Source: Parvibaculum sp040216885
GTDB lineage: Bacteria; Pseudomonadota; Alphaproteobacteria; Parvibaculales; Parvibaculaceae
NCBI GenBank assembly: GCA_040216885.1
Contig: JAVJOG010000023.1
Span: forward strand, 1 to 64,000
Length of the DNA: 64,000 bases
Reading direction: 5' to 3'
Part shown: piece by piece, positions 16,525-25,407 of the stretch
Position numbering within the stretch: the first letter of the stretch is position 1
Layout: each line of letters starts with the position of its first letter
Notes under the pieces: model-generated
What the model was told of the DNA's origin: nothing
What the model saw: the letters and a program-made list of their open reading frames with translations, nothing else
Databases searched by the model: none
Translations under genes and position numbers: made by a program

Positions 16525-17729
16525 TGCCCCACAGCACAACGCTCGCACCTCTTGCCCCGCTCGCACCGAAAAGGAAGCGCCGCGTCGCAAGGCTTTTGAG
16601 CCGGCTTCGCGGCGGCCCGCTGCCGAAGGATGTCGGCCGTTTTTCCGAACCCTTGCGCATCGTCATCGTTTCCGATGCCGCACCGCCGCAGGTGAACGGC
16701 GTCGTGCGCACGCTGCAACAACTGACACAGCACCTCGAAGGCATGGGTCATGAGGTGACTTTCGTCACGCCGGACATGTTCGCGACCGTGCCGCTACCGA
16801 CCTACAAGGAAATCCGCCTCGCGCTCTTCCCGGGCGCCAGGATCGCGCGGATCATCCGCGAGGCGAACCCGAACGCGATCCACATCGCGACCGAGGGCCC
16901 GCTCGGCCTCGCGGCGCGGCGCTTCTGCTTGCGCAAGAATATCCCCTTCTCGACGTCGTTCCACACGCGCTTCGCCGAATATCTGAACGCGCGCACCGGC
17001 GCGCCCCTGTCATGGGGCTATGCTTTCCTGCGCCGCTTCCACGCGAAATCGGCGAGCCTGATGGTGGCGACGCCCTCGCTGCAGGCCGAACTGAAAGAGC
17101 GCGGTTTCGGCACACCGTCGATCTGGTCGCGCGGCGTCGATATCGAACGCTACCGGCCGCGGCCCGACATGCAGGACACGCATCCAAAGGGCTTCGCTCG
17201 GCCGGTCTGGCTCAATGTCGGCCGCATCGCGGTCGAGAAGAACATCGAGGCATTTCTCGAACTCGACCTGCCGGGCACCAAGATGGTGGTCGGCGAGGGC
17301 CCGCGCCTCGAACATTTGAAGAAGCGCTATCCGGATGCGCATTTCACCGGCCCGCTGTTCGGCGAGGAGCTGGCCGAGACCTATGCAGCGGCCGACGTAT
17401 TCGTCTTTCCAAGCAAGACCGACACGTTCGGCCTGGTGCTGATCGAGGCGATGGCGGCCGGAACGCCGGTTGCCGGCTACCCAGTGCAAGGCCCGGCCGA
17501 TGTGCTGGCCTTCACACCCGACGGCGCCAGGGCCGGCATTGTCGACGAGAACCTGAAAACCGCCTGCATGAAGGCGCTGCGCCTCAACCGCGACGACGCC
17601 CGCGCCTATGCGATGAATTTCTCCTGGGATGCCTGCGCCAAGCAGTTCATCTCGAACCTCGCGCTGGAAGAGATGCCGGGAACGGAAGAAACGGTCGAGA
17701 TGCGCGCGGCGATGGAAGTGGTGGGCTGA
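16524..17729 (+). CDS. agt: Agt-type glycosyltransferase family 4 (glycolipid synthase)
   Basis: A 401-residue GT-B glycosyltransferase. The N-terminal Rossmann half begins LRIVIVSDAAPPQVNGVVRT, the acceptor side has FHTRFAEYL, and the donor-binding C-terminal half shows LNVGRIAVEKN, VGEGP and SKTDTFGLVLIEAMAAGTPV (the Glu-x7-Glu-like motif). This set is typical of the SQDX/alpha-mannosyltransferase-like branch that includes Agt. Together with PlcP it would turn DAG into glucosyl- or glucuronosyl-DAG that replaces phospholipid. Translational coupling to plcP (TGATG) and the PhoB array support that role. Sugar preference cannot be read from sequence. Confidence 0.82.
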   Translation: MPHSTTLAPLAPLAPKRKRRVARLLSRLRGGPLPKDVGRFSEPLRIVIVSDAAPPQVNGVVRTLQQLTQHLEGMGHEVTFVTPDMFATVPLPTYKEIRLALFPGARIARIIREANPNAIHIATEGPLGLAARRFCLRKNIPFSTSFHTRFAEYLNARTGAPLSWGYAFLRRFHAKSASLMVATPSLQAELKERGFGTPSIWSRGVDIERYRPRPDMQDTHPKGFARPVWLNVGRIAVEKNIEAFLELDLPGTKMVVGEGPRLEHLKKRYPDAHFTGPLFGEELAETYAAADVFVFPSKTDTFGLVLIEAMAAGTPVAGYPVQGPADVLAFTPDGARAGIVDENLKTACMKALRLNRDDARAYAMNFSWDACAKQFISNLALEEMPGTEETVEMRAAMEVVG

Positions 17730-17808
17730 ATTCGCGTCCCGAAAAGATATCCCCAATTGTCAGCGCAACGCTCGATCCCCATATAGGGACCATCTCCACC
17801 ACTACGCC

Positions 17809-18357
17809 CTACTCCACCCCCGTCGGCAGACCGTCGATGCTGACGCGGTTTTTCTCCTGCCAGTATTCGGCGATGCCGTCCTCGCCCTTTTGCTCGGCCC
17901 AGCGGATGAGCGACGGACGTTCTTCCTTGTACTCGTGGAGCGGCACGCCGAAGCCGCAGCTTGTCTGCACGAGATCGATGTCCTGAATGACGATCTGGCG
18001 CGCACCGGCGGGTTCGTTGCCATCGAAGAACCCGGCGAGATAGCGCGCATACTCGTCCGTGCCCTTGCGCGCGACGCGGCCGCGCCCATAAAGCCTGAGG
18101 ATCATCGGCGGACCCTCGAAGGCGCAGAACATGACGGTGAGGCGGCCATCGGCCATGAGATGCGCCGCCGCCTCATTGCCGCTGCCGGTATGGTCGAGAT
18201 AGCAGACTTCGTTGTCGCCCACGACGCGGAAACCGTCGAGCCCCTTGGGCGAGAGGTTGATGCGGCTGTCCGCCGTGCCGCTGGCGGTGAAAAAGATGTG
18301 CTGGCGCTCGATGAAGGCCTTTAACTCGGGCGAGATGCTCGGGAACTGTTTGGCCAT
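17809..18357 (-). CDS. pyridoxamine-5'-phosphate-oxidase-family (split-barrel flavin) protein
   Basis: A 182-residue split beta-barrel protein. The pattern HIFFTASGTADSRINLSPKG, then NEVCYLDHTGSGNEAAAHLM and LTVMFCAFEGPPMILRLYGRGRV, matches the PPOX-class group that binds FMN, F420 or heme and includes uncharacterised oxidoreductases. The C-terminal part (VQTSCGFGVPLHEY, then RPSLIRWAEQKG) is characteristic of one bacterial subgroup whose substrates are unknown. It is a probable single-gene unit, convergent with agt and divergent from the antitoxin gene. Involvement in B6 synthesis is unlikely, because true PdxH motifs are missing. Confidence 0.82.
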   Translation of the reverse strand: MAKQFPSISPELKAFIERQHIFFTASGTADSRINLSPKGLDGFRVVGDNEVCYLDHTGSGNEAAAHLMADGRLTVMFCAFEGPPMILRLYGRGRVARKGTDEYARYLAGFFDGNEPAGARQIVIQDIDLVQTSCGFGVPLHEYKEERPSLIRWAEQKGEDGIAEYWQEKNRVSIDGLPTGVE

Positions 18358-18488
18358 ATCCGGTCCTTTCGTTTCTCATCTGCCTTGGCAAAAGGGCCGC
18401 CTGAGCGTCGATGACGGTTTTGCCTTGCTCCGGCAAGGGCTGTTCTATAACATGAAATTATCTGCTTATTCGCATGGGAGTTCATGCT

Positions 18489-18794
18489 GTGGTCGATCTT
18501 TCCGATATTCAGTCCTTTACCGAATTCCAGCGGACGGCTCGCGATTCGATCAAGCGCCTCAAAAAAACAGGGCGGCCTGCGGTCCTGACGATCAACGGCC
18601 AGGCAGAAGTCGTGGTGCAGGACGCGAAGTCCTACCAGCGCCTGCTCGCGCGCGTCGAGGAAGCAGACCGATTGCTGGCGCTCAGACGCAGCATAGCCGA
18701 ATATCGCGCCGGCCAGTTCCGCGACATCGACGACGCGCTCGACACGCTTGAAGCCCGCCACGCCGGCACGGCGCAACGCACCCGGACGAAATGA
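18489..18794 (+). CDS. Phd/YefM-family antitoxin
   Basis: About 101 residues starting VDLSDIQSFTEFQRTARDSI. The N-terminal DNA-binding segment includes KRLKKTGRPAVLTINGQAEVVVQD, the classic Phd/YefM core, followed by SYQRLL and a helical tail that would wrap around the toxin. GTG 18489 is preferred over ATG 18474 because GGGAG lies 8 nt upstream and the length then fits homologues. The stop overlaps the toxin start (ATGA). Such antitoxins repress their own operon, so the operator should lie in the 130 bp upstream of this gene. Confidence 0.85.
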   Translation: MVDLSDIQSFTEFQRTARDSIKRLKKTGRPAVLTINGQAEVVVQDAKSYQRLLARVEEADRLLALRRSIAEYRAGQFRDIDDALDTLEARHAGTAQRTRTK

Positions 18795-19090
18795 CCCGCA
18801 AGGTCGTCATCACGCCGACGGCCGAAGCCGATCTCGACGGTATCCTGCATTTCATCGCGCTCGACGACCCTGCCGCCGCGCGGCGCTTCGTCGCCGGCTT
18901 GCGTCGTCGGATGAAGTCTCTCGTCACAATGGCCAAGCGCTGCCCGCTTGCACCAGAGAACGGCCTCGATGGACTCGAAATTCGACACTCGATCCAAGGC
19001 CAGTATCGCATCCTGTTCGCACTCGAACCGACACATATCGTCATTCTTCAGGTTCGTCATGGCGCCCGCCTGCCGGCGACCGGCAAGTAA
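18791..19090 (+). CDS. ParE/RelE-superfamily toxin
   Basis: A 99-residue protein. KVVITPTAEADLDGILHFIALD and AAARRFVAGLRRRMKSL, then the LEIRHSIQGQYRILFAL strand pair and VVILQVRHGARLP-like end, match the ParE/RelE fold. The second half (Arg and His in IRHSIQGQYRI and VRHGAR) carries the usual active-site residues of RelE-like toxins; ParE-type gyrase poisoning is the other option. Overlapping start with the antitoxin gives translational coupling. Its stop is 10 bp from the convergent MFS gene stop. No IS or phage genes are near, so it looks like a chromosomal module. Confidence 0.87.
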   Translation: MTRKVVITPTAEADLDGILHFIALDDPAAARRFVAGLRRRMKSLVTMAKRCPLAPENGLDGLEIRHSIQGQYRILFALEPTHIVILQVRHGARLPATGK

Positions 19091-19100
19091 AATCGCACCC

Positions 19101-20357
19101 TCAATCGCCGTCGATCAGCGCGCGGGAATTTGTGTCGGGGATCGTTGAATAACAGGCCGCCGCCGCGACCAGCACGAAGGCGAGGAAGCCGAAGGTGGCG
19201 CGGTAGGTGACGTCGAAGCCGAAATCCATGCGCAGCAACTGGCCGATCAGCACGCCCGACAGCGCGCTGAGCACGAAGACGCCGGCCATGTTGCCGATAT
19301 TGAGGACGGTGATGCCGCGCCCGGCAAGTAGTTCGGGGAAGTTAAGCAGCCCATGCGCGAGCAGCAGCGGCGTGTAGCCGGCATTGAGACCGAAGATCAC
19401 GAAAAGCGCCGTGACGAGCCAGAGCGGCGGCGCGTCGAGCGCGGCGAGGATCGCGAGAATGGCAGCCGAAAGCGCGGCGCCGGCCATGATCGGCTTCTTG
19501 ATGCTGCCGAAAACGCGCTCGGCATAGCCCCAGACGAGGAGGCCGACGACCTGGCCCGCCGTCAATAGCAGCAGCACATTGCCGCGCGCCGTGAGATCGA
19601 GCCCGTGGACATCGGCGAGATAGGGCGAGGCCCAGAGCGTCTGCACGGCGGCAAAGACCGCATAACCGGTCGAGATCATCACGAAGAGCGGCGGCACGGC
19701 CGGATGGCGGACGACCTCGCCAAGCCCGCGAAGGCTCTGGCCGAGCGTTTCGCGCGGGGCATCGGACGCCGGATGGCCGGCCGGCGCGTCGCGCACGATG
19801 AAGCCCATGGCGACCGCAAGGACGCCGGTGACGACGGCGGCGAGAACGAAGCTCGCGCGCCAGCCGATCGCTTCCGCCGCAAAGGCGAGCGGCGCGGTCG
19901 CCATCAGCGCGCCGAGCGTGCCGATCGAAATCTGCAAGCCCGTCAGCGCCGCGAAACGGTCGGCCGGGAACCAGCGGCGATAGATCATCAACGGACCCAT
20001 CAGCATCACCGAGCAGCCGATGCCCATCAGGATGCGCGCGACCGTGAGCCCGGTGCGGCCCTCGGCCATGGCGAAGACAAGGCAGCCGAGAACGGCGACG
20101 CCGACCGAACCGATCATGGTGAGGCGCGCACCGTAGCGGTCGAGCAGGATGCCGACCGGGATCTGCATCAGCGCGAAGGAGAGGAAGAAGGCGCCCGAAA
20201 GAATGCCGAGCTCTTCAGGGTGCAGCCCGAGATCGGCGGTCAGGTTGGGCGCGATGACGCCCGTCGACGAGCGCAGGAATTGGCTGACCGTGTAGACGAG
20301 ACAGAGGATGGTGACGAGCGCCACGACATAGAGGCGGGAGGCGCGCGGGGCGGACAT
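19101..20357 (-). CDS. MFS transporter
   Basis: A 418-residue protein with twelve predicted helices. The loop-2 signature (GILLDRYGARLTMIG) after helix 2 and YRRWFPADRFAAL in the middle of the first half identify the major facilitator superfamily. The closing region is ALSGVLIGQLLRMDFGFDVTYRATF. It resembles NarK/nitrate-like or sugar-phosphate/organic acid subgroups, but the substrate cannot be read from sequence. It appears to be a single-gene unit: the neighbouring toxin gene is convergent and typA is divergent. Confidence 0.87.
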   Translation of the reverse strand: MSAPRASRLYVVALVTILCLVYTVSQFLRSSTGVIAPNLTADLGLHPEELGILSGAFFLSFALMQIPVGILLDRYGARLTMIGSVGVAVLGCLVFAMAEGRTGLTVARILMGIGCSVMLMGPLMIYRRWFPADRFAALTGLQISIGTLGALMATAPLAFAAEAIGWRASFVLAAVVTGVLAVAMGFIVRDAPAGHPASDAPRETLGQSLRGLGEVVRHPAVPPLFVMISTGYAVFAAVQTLWASPYLADVHGLDLTARGNVLLLLTAGQVVGLLVWGYAERVFGSIKKPIMAGAALSAAILAILAALDAPPLWLVTALFVIFGLNAGYTPLLLAHGLLNFPELLAGRGITVLNIGNMAGVFVLSALSGVLIGQLLRMDFGFDVTYRATFGFLAFVLVAAAACYSTIPDTNSRALIDGD

Positions 20358-20675
20358 GCGGGAAGGCTCCTCCGGGCAGGCTTTTGCCGGGGATATGCAC
20401 AGAAAGCAGGCCCCAAGGCCAGAGCCAATTCACGCAAGGGCGGTCGCGGATTTGCCGGGCCGGCCGTGCCGTTAACGCCGTTCCCCGCCCCTTTGCCGCA
20501 CCTGCGAAGCAATCCTTGTGGGTCCGGCCCCGAGCGGCTATAACCCGGCCAAATTTCCGGCCGCCCCGCGCCAAGCTCGTTTCGCGCGGCTGTGCGGCCA
20601 GTTTTTATGGGTCGCGTTTTCGGACGGAAAACCGCGCGACACCTTTCCTGAAAACGCTCTTGCTCCGGCGGTCAT
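20358..20675. other. divergent intergenic region between MFS gene and typA
   Basis: The region is GC-rich and contains no coding frame I can support. It has a G-rich TGCCGGGGATATG stretch at about 20388, a TTTTTATGG near 20606 and several C-runs. It must hold promoters for both genes, but I see no convincing -35/-10 pair, riboswitch or terminator. Confidence 0.4.
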
Positions 20676-22532
20676 ATGTCTATTCGGAATATCGCGATCA
20701 TCGCCCATGTCGACCATGGGAAGACGACGCTGGTCGATCAGTTGCTTCGCCAGTCCGGCACCTTCCGCGACAACCAGCAGGTTGCCGAACGGGTGATGGA
20801 TTCGAACGACCTCGAGCGCGAGCGCGGCATCACCATTCTGGCGAAATGCACCAGCGTCGATTGGGAGCAGGACGGCACGCATACCCGCATCAACATCATC
20901 GACTCGCCGGGCCATGCCGATTTCGGCGGCGAGGTGGAGCGCATCCTCTCGATGGTGGACGGCGTGGTGCTGCTGGTGGACGCGGCCGAAGGCCCGCTGC
21001 CGCAGACCAAGTTCGTGACCTCGAAGGCGCTGGCGCTGGGCCTGCGCCCCATCGTGCTGATCAACAAGGTCGACCGCCCCGACGCGCGCGCCGACGAGGT
21101 GCATATCGAGGCTTTCGATCTTTTCGCCGCACTCGGCGCGACCGACGAGCAGCTCGACTTCCCGACCATCTTCGCCTCCGCCAAGGAAGGCTGGGCGACC
21201 GAAGACCTGAACGCGCCCGACGCGAAGGAACACGGCATGACGCCGCTCTTCGCGAAAATCCTGACGCATTTCCACGCGCCCGAAGCGCTGACCGACGGTT
21301 CGCAGCAGGAACCCTTCGCGATGCTGGTGACGACCATCGAGAGCGACCCTTATCTCGGCCGCATCCTGACGGGCCGCATCGAGAAGGGCGTCGTGAAGCC
21401 GAACCTGCCGGTGCAGGTGTTGCGCAAGCCCAAGGGCGGCGAGGCCGCAACGGTCGAGAAGGGCCGCATCACCCGCGTGATGGCGTTCCGCGGCATCCAG
21501 CGCATTCCGGTCGACGAGGCGAAAGCCGGCGACATCGTAGCGATTGCCGGCCTTGAGGAAGGCACCGTCGCCGACACGATCTGCGATCCGGTCGTGACCG
21601 ACGCCATCGACGCGCTGCCCATCGATCCGCCGACGCTGTCGATCACGGTGTCGATCAACGACAGCCCGCTGGCCGGCCGCGAGGGCACCAAGGTGCAGTC
21701 GCGCGTCATCCGCGAAAGGCTGATGAAGGAAGCCGAATCGAACGTCGCCATCAAGGTTTCGGACAGCGAGAGCCGCGATGCCTTCGAGGTCGCGGGCCGC
21801 GGCGAATTGCAGCTCGGCGTGCTGATCGAGAACATGCGCCGCGAGGGTTTCGAGCTTTCGATCTCGCGGCCGCGCGTGCTCTACCGCGAGGACGAGAACG
21901 GCAAGCGCCTCGAACCCATCGAGGAAGCCACCGTCGACGTCGACGACGAATATACCGGCGTCGTCATCGAGAAGATTTCGAACCGCCGCGGCGAGATGAT
22001 CGACATGCGCCCGACCGGCGCCGGCAAGACGCGCATCGTCTTCCATTGCCCGTCGCGCGGGCTGATCGGCTATCATGGCGAATTCCTGACCGATTCGCGC
22101 GGCACCGGCGTGATGAACCGCATCTTCCACGCCTATGAACCGCATCGCGGCGAAATCGAGGGCCGGCGCAACGGCGTGCTGATCTCGAACGGCGCCGGCG
22201 ACGCGGTGCCTTACGCGCTCTGGTATATCGAGGAGCGCGGCGTGCTTTTCATCCAGCCGGGCGTGAAGGTCTATGAGGGCATGATCATCGGCGAGAACGC
22301 GCGCCCCGACGACCTGATCGTCAACCCGCTGAAGGCCAAGCAGCTGACCAACATCCGCACGACATCCAAGGACGAAGCCGTGCGCCTGACGCCGCCGCGC
22401 CCGCTGACGCTCGAACAGGCGATCGCCTATATCGAGCAGGACGAACTGGTGGAAGTGACGCCGAAATCGATCCGCCTGCGCAAACGCTACCTCGACCCCA
22501 ACGAACGCAAGAAGTTCGCCCGGGCGGGGTGA
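20676..22532 (+). CDS. typA: ribosome-associated translational GTPase TypA/BipA
   Basis: A 618-residue EF-G-like GTPase. G1 is AHVDHGKTTL (residues about 9-18), the switch region holds ERGITI, G3 is IIDSPGHADFGGEV, and G4 is INKVDRPDAR. Domains II, III and V follow, and the C-terminal BipA-specific domain ends NPNERKKFARAG-like. TypA binds the 70S ribosome and is needed for 50S assembly and for growth at low temperature or under stress. No strong ribosome site precedes ATG 20676. It is followed 69 bp later by a co-directional amidohydrolase gene. Confidence 0.95.
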   Translation: MSIRNIAIIAHVDHGKTTLVDQLLRQSGTFRDNQQVAERVMDSNDLERERGITILAKCTSVDWEQDGTHTRINIIDSPGHADFGGEVERILSMVDGVVLLVDAAEGPLPQTKFVTSKALALGLRPIVLINKVDRPDARADEVHIEAFDLFAALGATDEQLDFPTIFASAKEGWATEDLNAPDAKEHGMTPLFAKILTHFHAPEALTDGSQQEPFAMLVTTIESDPYLGRILTGRIEKGVVKPNLPVQVLRKPKGGEAATVEKGRITRVMAFRGIQRIPVDEAKAGDIVAIAGLEEGTVADTICDPVVTDAIDALPIDPPTLSITVSINDSPLAGREGTKVQSRVIRERLMKEAESNVAIKVSDSESRDAFEVAGRGELQLGVLIENMRREGFELSISRPRVLYREDENGKRLEPIEEATVDVDDEYTGVVIEKISNRRGEMIDMRPTGAGKTRIVFHCPSRGLIGYHGEFLTDSRGTGVMNRIFHAYEPHRGEIEGRRNGVLISNGAGDAVPYALWYIEERGVLFIQPGVKVYEGMIIGENARPDDLIVNPLKAKQLTNIRTTSKDEAVRLTPPRPLTLEQAIAYIEQDELVEVTPKSIRLRKRYLDPNERKKFARAG

Positions 22533-22600
22533 CGCCGTCCGATTTGCCTCCCCTGTCCGCCGGTGCCACTCTTCCCCGAAAGAAATGACGGGAGGCGGAA

Positions 22601-23605
22601 ATGGCGGGAAATCCGGAATGGCTGGCGCAGGTGACGGAAGCGGCGCTTGAGCCCGAACTTCCGATCGTCGACCCGCATCACCATCTCTGGGATCATCCGG
22701 GCTCGCGCTACGAGCTTGACGAGCTCATGGCCGACACCGGCCAGGGCCACAACATCCGCGCCACCGTCTTCGTCGAATGCAAGTCGATGTACCGCGCCGG
22801 CGGTCCGGAAAACCTGAAACCCGTCGGCGAGACCGAATATGTGAACGGCATCGCGGCGAAATCGGCGAGCGGGAATTTTGGCGAGATGCGCGCCTGCGCC
22901 GGCATTGTCGGCTTTGCCGATCTGCGGCTCGGGGACAAGGTCGATGAGGTGCTCGAAGCGCATATCGCCCGTGCACCGGCGCGCTTTCGCGGCATCCGCC
23001 ACGCCTCCGCCTTCGATGCGAGCCCGGATGTGCGCGCCTCGCACACGCTGCCGCCGAAGGGCCTGCTCGGCCTCGATACATTCCGCGAAGGTTTCGCGCG
23101 ACTGACAAAGTTCGGCCTCAGTTTCGACGCCTGGCACTATCACCATCAGATTCCGGAACTGACGTCGCTGGCCCGCGCGCATCCCGAAACGACCATCATC
23201 TTCGATCATTTCGGCGGCCCCATCGGCATCGGCCCCTATGAGGGCAAGCGCGCCGAAATTTTCGCTCAGTGGAAGAAGGATGTGGCGGAGCTTGCGGCCT
23301 GCCCGAATGTCGTTGCCAAGATCGGCGGCATCAACATGGCCGTCAACGGCTTCGGCTGGCACAAGCGCGCCAAGCCGCCGACTTCGGACGAACTGGTGGC
23401 CGCCACGCGCGACTGGTATCTGCATTCGATCGACGTCTTCGGGCCCACGCGAGCCATGTTCGAAAGCAACTTCCCGGTCGACAAGCTCTCCTGCTCCTAT
23501 GGCGTGTTGTGGAACGCCTTCAAGAAGATCGCAGGCGGGTTCACGGCAGCGGAAAAGGCATCGCTGTTTCACGACACAGCCAAGCGGGTTTACAGGCTGG
23601 ACTAG
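22601..23605 (+). CDS. amidohydrolase-2 family (TIM-barrel metal hydrolase)
   Basis: A 334-residue TIM-barrel hydrolase. The first metal-binding motif is VDPHHHLWDHPG (residues about 22-33), FRGIRHASAFD gives the middle His, ETTIIFDHFGGP gives another metal ligand, and MFESNFPVDKLS carries the C-terminal Asp region. Family members open lactones or decarboxylate aromatic acids (2-pyrone-4,6-dicarboxylate lactonase-like). GGGAGGCGG lies directly before ATG 22601. The substrate cannot be inferred; typA upstream and hisN downstream are not obviously linked to it. Confidence 0.85.
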   Translation: MAGNPEWLAQVTEAALEPELPIVDPHHHLWDHPGSRYELDELMADTGQGHNIRATVFVECKSMYRAGGPENLKPVGETEYVNGIAAKSASGNFGEMRACAGIVGFADLRLGDKVDEVLEAHIARAPARFRGIRHASAFDASPDVRASHTLPPKGLLGLDTFREGFARLTKFGLSFDAWHYHHQIPELTSLARAHPETTIIFDHFGGPIGIGPYEGKRAEIFAQWKKDVAELAACPNVVAKIGGINMAVNGFGWHKRAKPPTSDELVAATRDWYLHSIDVFGPTRAMFESNFPVDKLSCSYGVLWNAFKKIAGGFTAAEKASLFHDTAKRVYRLD

Positions 23606-23653
23606 CACCGCCGCCCGCCCCATGATGCGCGCGGCCTGACACCGGAATTTCGC

Positions 23654-24463
23654 ATGCTTTCTCCGCAGAAAATCGATGAACTCGCGCATTTCGCACTCGA
23701 ACTGGGCGAAGCGGCGGCCGCCGTGACGCTCCCGCATTTCCGCTCCGGCCTCAGCGTCGACAACAAGCGCGGCCGCTTCGCCTTCGATCCGGTGACGGCG
23801 GCCGACCGCGACGCCGAAGCGGCGATCCGCAAGCTGATCTCCGAACGCTATCCCGACCACGGCATCCTCGGCGAGGAGCACGGCAAGCATGACGGCGCGA
23901 GCGGCCTGACCTGGGTGATCGACCCGATCGACGGCACGCGCTCCTTCATCGCCGGCGTACCGCTCTGGGGAACGTTGATCGCGCTCAATGACGGCACGCG
24001 GCCGGTGATCGGACTGATGGAACAGCCTTATATCGGCGAAAAGTTTCTCGGCCGCCCGGGCGGCAGCGAGTTGATCGGCCCGGCAGGCACGACGCCGCTG
24101 AAGACCAGCGCCTGCACGAAGCTTGAAGACGCGCTACTCGGCAACACCGATCCCGGCATGTTTCATCGCGACGACGAGAAGGCCGTCTTCCGCGAGCTGA
24201 CGTCGAAAGTGAAGCTCAGGCGCTTCGGCGGCGATTGTTATTTCTATTGCCTGCTGGCCGCGGGCTCGCTCGATCTCGTGGTCGAAAGCGCGCTCGAGCC
24301 CTACGACATCCAGGCGCTGATCCCGATTATCGAAAACGCCGGCGGCGTCGTCACAAGCTGGTCGGGCGGCGATGCGCAACGGGGCGGACAGGTGCTCGCG
24401 GCGGCGAATCATGAACTGCACGCGGCAGCGCTGAAAATTCTCTCGCCGGCCGCCAACGATTAG
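23654..24463 (+). CDS. hisN: histidinol-phosphatase, inositol-monophosphatase family
   Basis: A 269-residue Mg-dependent phosphatase. The family motifs are GEEHGKHD (first metal Glu), WVIDPIDGTRSFIAGVPLWG (Asp-Pro-Ile-Asp-Gly-Thr) and ESALEPYDIQALIPIIENAGGVVTSW (terminal Asp). The combination with GLMEQPYIGEKFLG and RRFGGDCYFYCLLAAG matches the alphaproteobacterial HisN subgroup, which dephosphorylates histidinol-phosphate in histidine biosynthesis. Inositol-1-phosphate or PAP phosphatase activity is possible. The stop overlaps the stop of the convergent hydrolase gene. Confidence 0.85.
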   Translation: MLSPQKIDELAHFALELGEAAAAVTLPHFRSGLSVDNKRGRFAFDPVTAADRDAEAAIRKLISERYPDHGILGEEHGKHDGASGLTWVIDPIDGTRSFIAGVPLWGTLIALNDGTRPVIGLMEQPYIGEKFLGRPGGSELIGPAGTTPLKTSACTKLEDALLGNTDPGMFHRDDEKAVFRELTSKVKLRRFGGDCYFYCLLAAGSLDLVVESALEPYDIQALIPIIENAGGVVTSWSGGDAQRGGQVLAAANHELHAAALKILSPAAND

Positions 24464-25407
24464 CGCTTTTCGAGATTGCCGATAAAGCGGTCGAAGACTT
24501 CCCAGAATTGCGCGCGCACGGGATCGGTCTCGATCAGGATTTCGTGGCGCGCGCCGCGCATGATGGCAAGCTCGCCTGCCGGCATGCCGACAACCGCACG
24601 ATGCAGCGACGCGCCATCGATCAGCGCATCTTCCGTCGCCTCGCAGATGAGAACCGGCGTCCGGATTTCGGCGAGCCAGCTCCGCGCCGAGGTGAGCGCG
24701 ATGGTTCGAAACGCCGCATGAAGCCAGCCGACAGTCGCCGAACCGAGGCCGAGCTCCGGCTCGGCGCGCAGCAGCGCCTGCAGCAACGCGTAGCGCTTTT
24801 CGTCATGCGTCAGGATGTTGTCGGCGAAGGTGGTTTCGTCGGCGGCTTTCGGGCCGCCGCCGGGCGAATAGGAAGCGCCGCGTCCGCAACGGTAGAGGCT
24901 CGACACAAGCGCGCGCGCCGCAAGCGCGGCCGCCGCACCGGGGAACCTCAACCCCAGCATCGGCGCCGACAGGATGACGCCTGAAAACCAGTCCGGATGA
25001 TCATGCGTGGCGCGCAGCAGGATGTTGCCGCCCATCGAATGGGCAAGCGCATACCACGGCTTCGGGAAGCCGGACGCGACGTCGGCCATGACATGCGCGA
25101 GATCGCGGTCGAAGGTCGAGAAATCGTCGATATGCCCCTTGCGGCGGTCGGGAAGCATGCGCGCCGACAAGCCTTGCCCGCGCCAGTCGAGCGAGACGAC
25201 CGAGAATCCGCGCTCCCGCAATTCGCCGACGACCTCGAAATACTTCTCGACGAACTCGGTGCGGCCGTTGAACAGGAACACCGTGCCGCGGCGACCCTCG
25301 CCCCATGTGAAGACGCGCAGCCGCGCGCCGTCCGGCGTCGTCGACCAGCGCGCTGCGCCGCCTGCGGGCATCGGGTTTTCAGGGATGAGGACGACGGGGG
25401 CGCTCAA
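24460..25407 (-). CDS. alpha/beta hydrolase, lysophospholipase (PldB)-like
   Basis: A 315-residue serine hydrolase. The nucleophile elbow is LAHSMGGNILL (Ser about 120), the oxyanion region is VFLFNGRTEFVEKY, VVSLDWRGQGLS is the signature of the monoglyceride-lipase/lysophospholipase group, and RGARHEILIE supplies the catalytic His. The start is TTG 25407, overlapping the TGA of the SCP2-domain gene (TTGA), so the two are co-translated. It probably releases fatty acids from lysophospholipid or monoacylglycerol, but true substrates are unknown. Confidence 0.85.
   Translation of the reverse strand: MSAPVVLIPENPMPAGGAARWSTTPDGARLRVFTWGEGRRGTVFLFNGRTEFVEKYFEVVGELRERGFSVVSLDWRGQGLSARMLPDRRKGHIDDFSTFDRDLAHVMADVASGFPKPWYALAHSMGGNILLRATHDHPDWFSGVILSAPMLGLRFPGAAAALAARALVSSLYRCGRGASYSPGGGPKAADETTFADNILTHDEKRYALLQALLRAEPELGLGSATVGWLHAAFRTIALTSARSWLAEIRTPVLICEATEDALIDGASLHRAVVGMPAGELAIMRGARHEILIETDPVRAQFWEVFDRFIGNLEKR

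Noticed and set aside
20538..22145. 535-codon antisense frame over typA
   Set aside because: Asp/Arg/His-rich shadow of typA with no motif.
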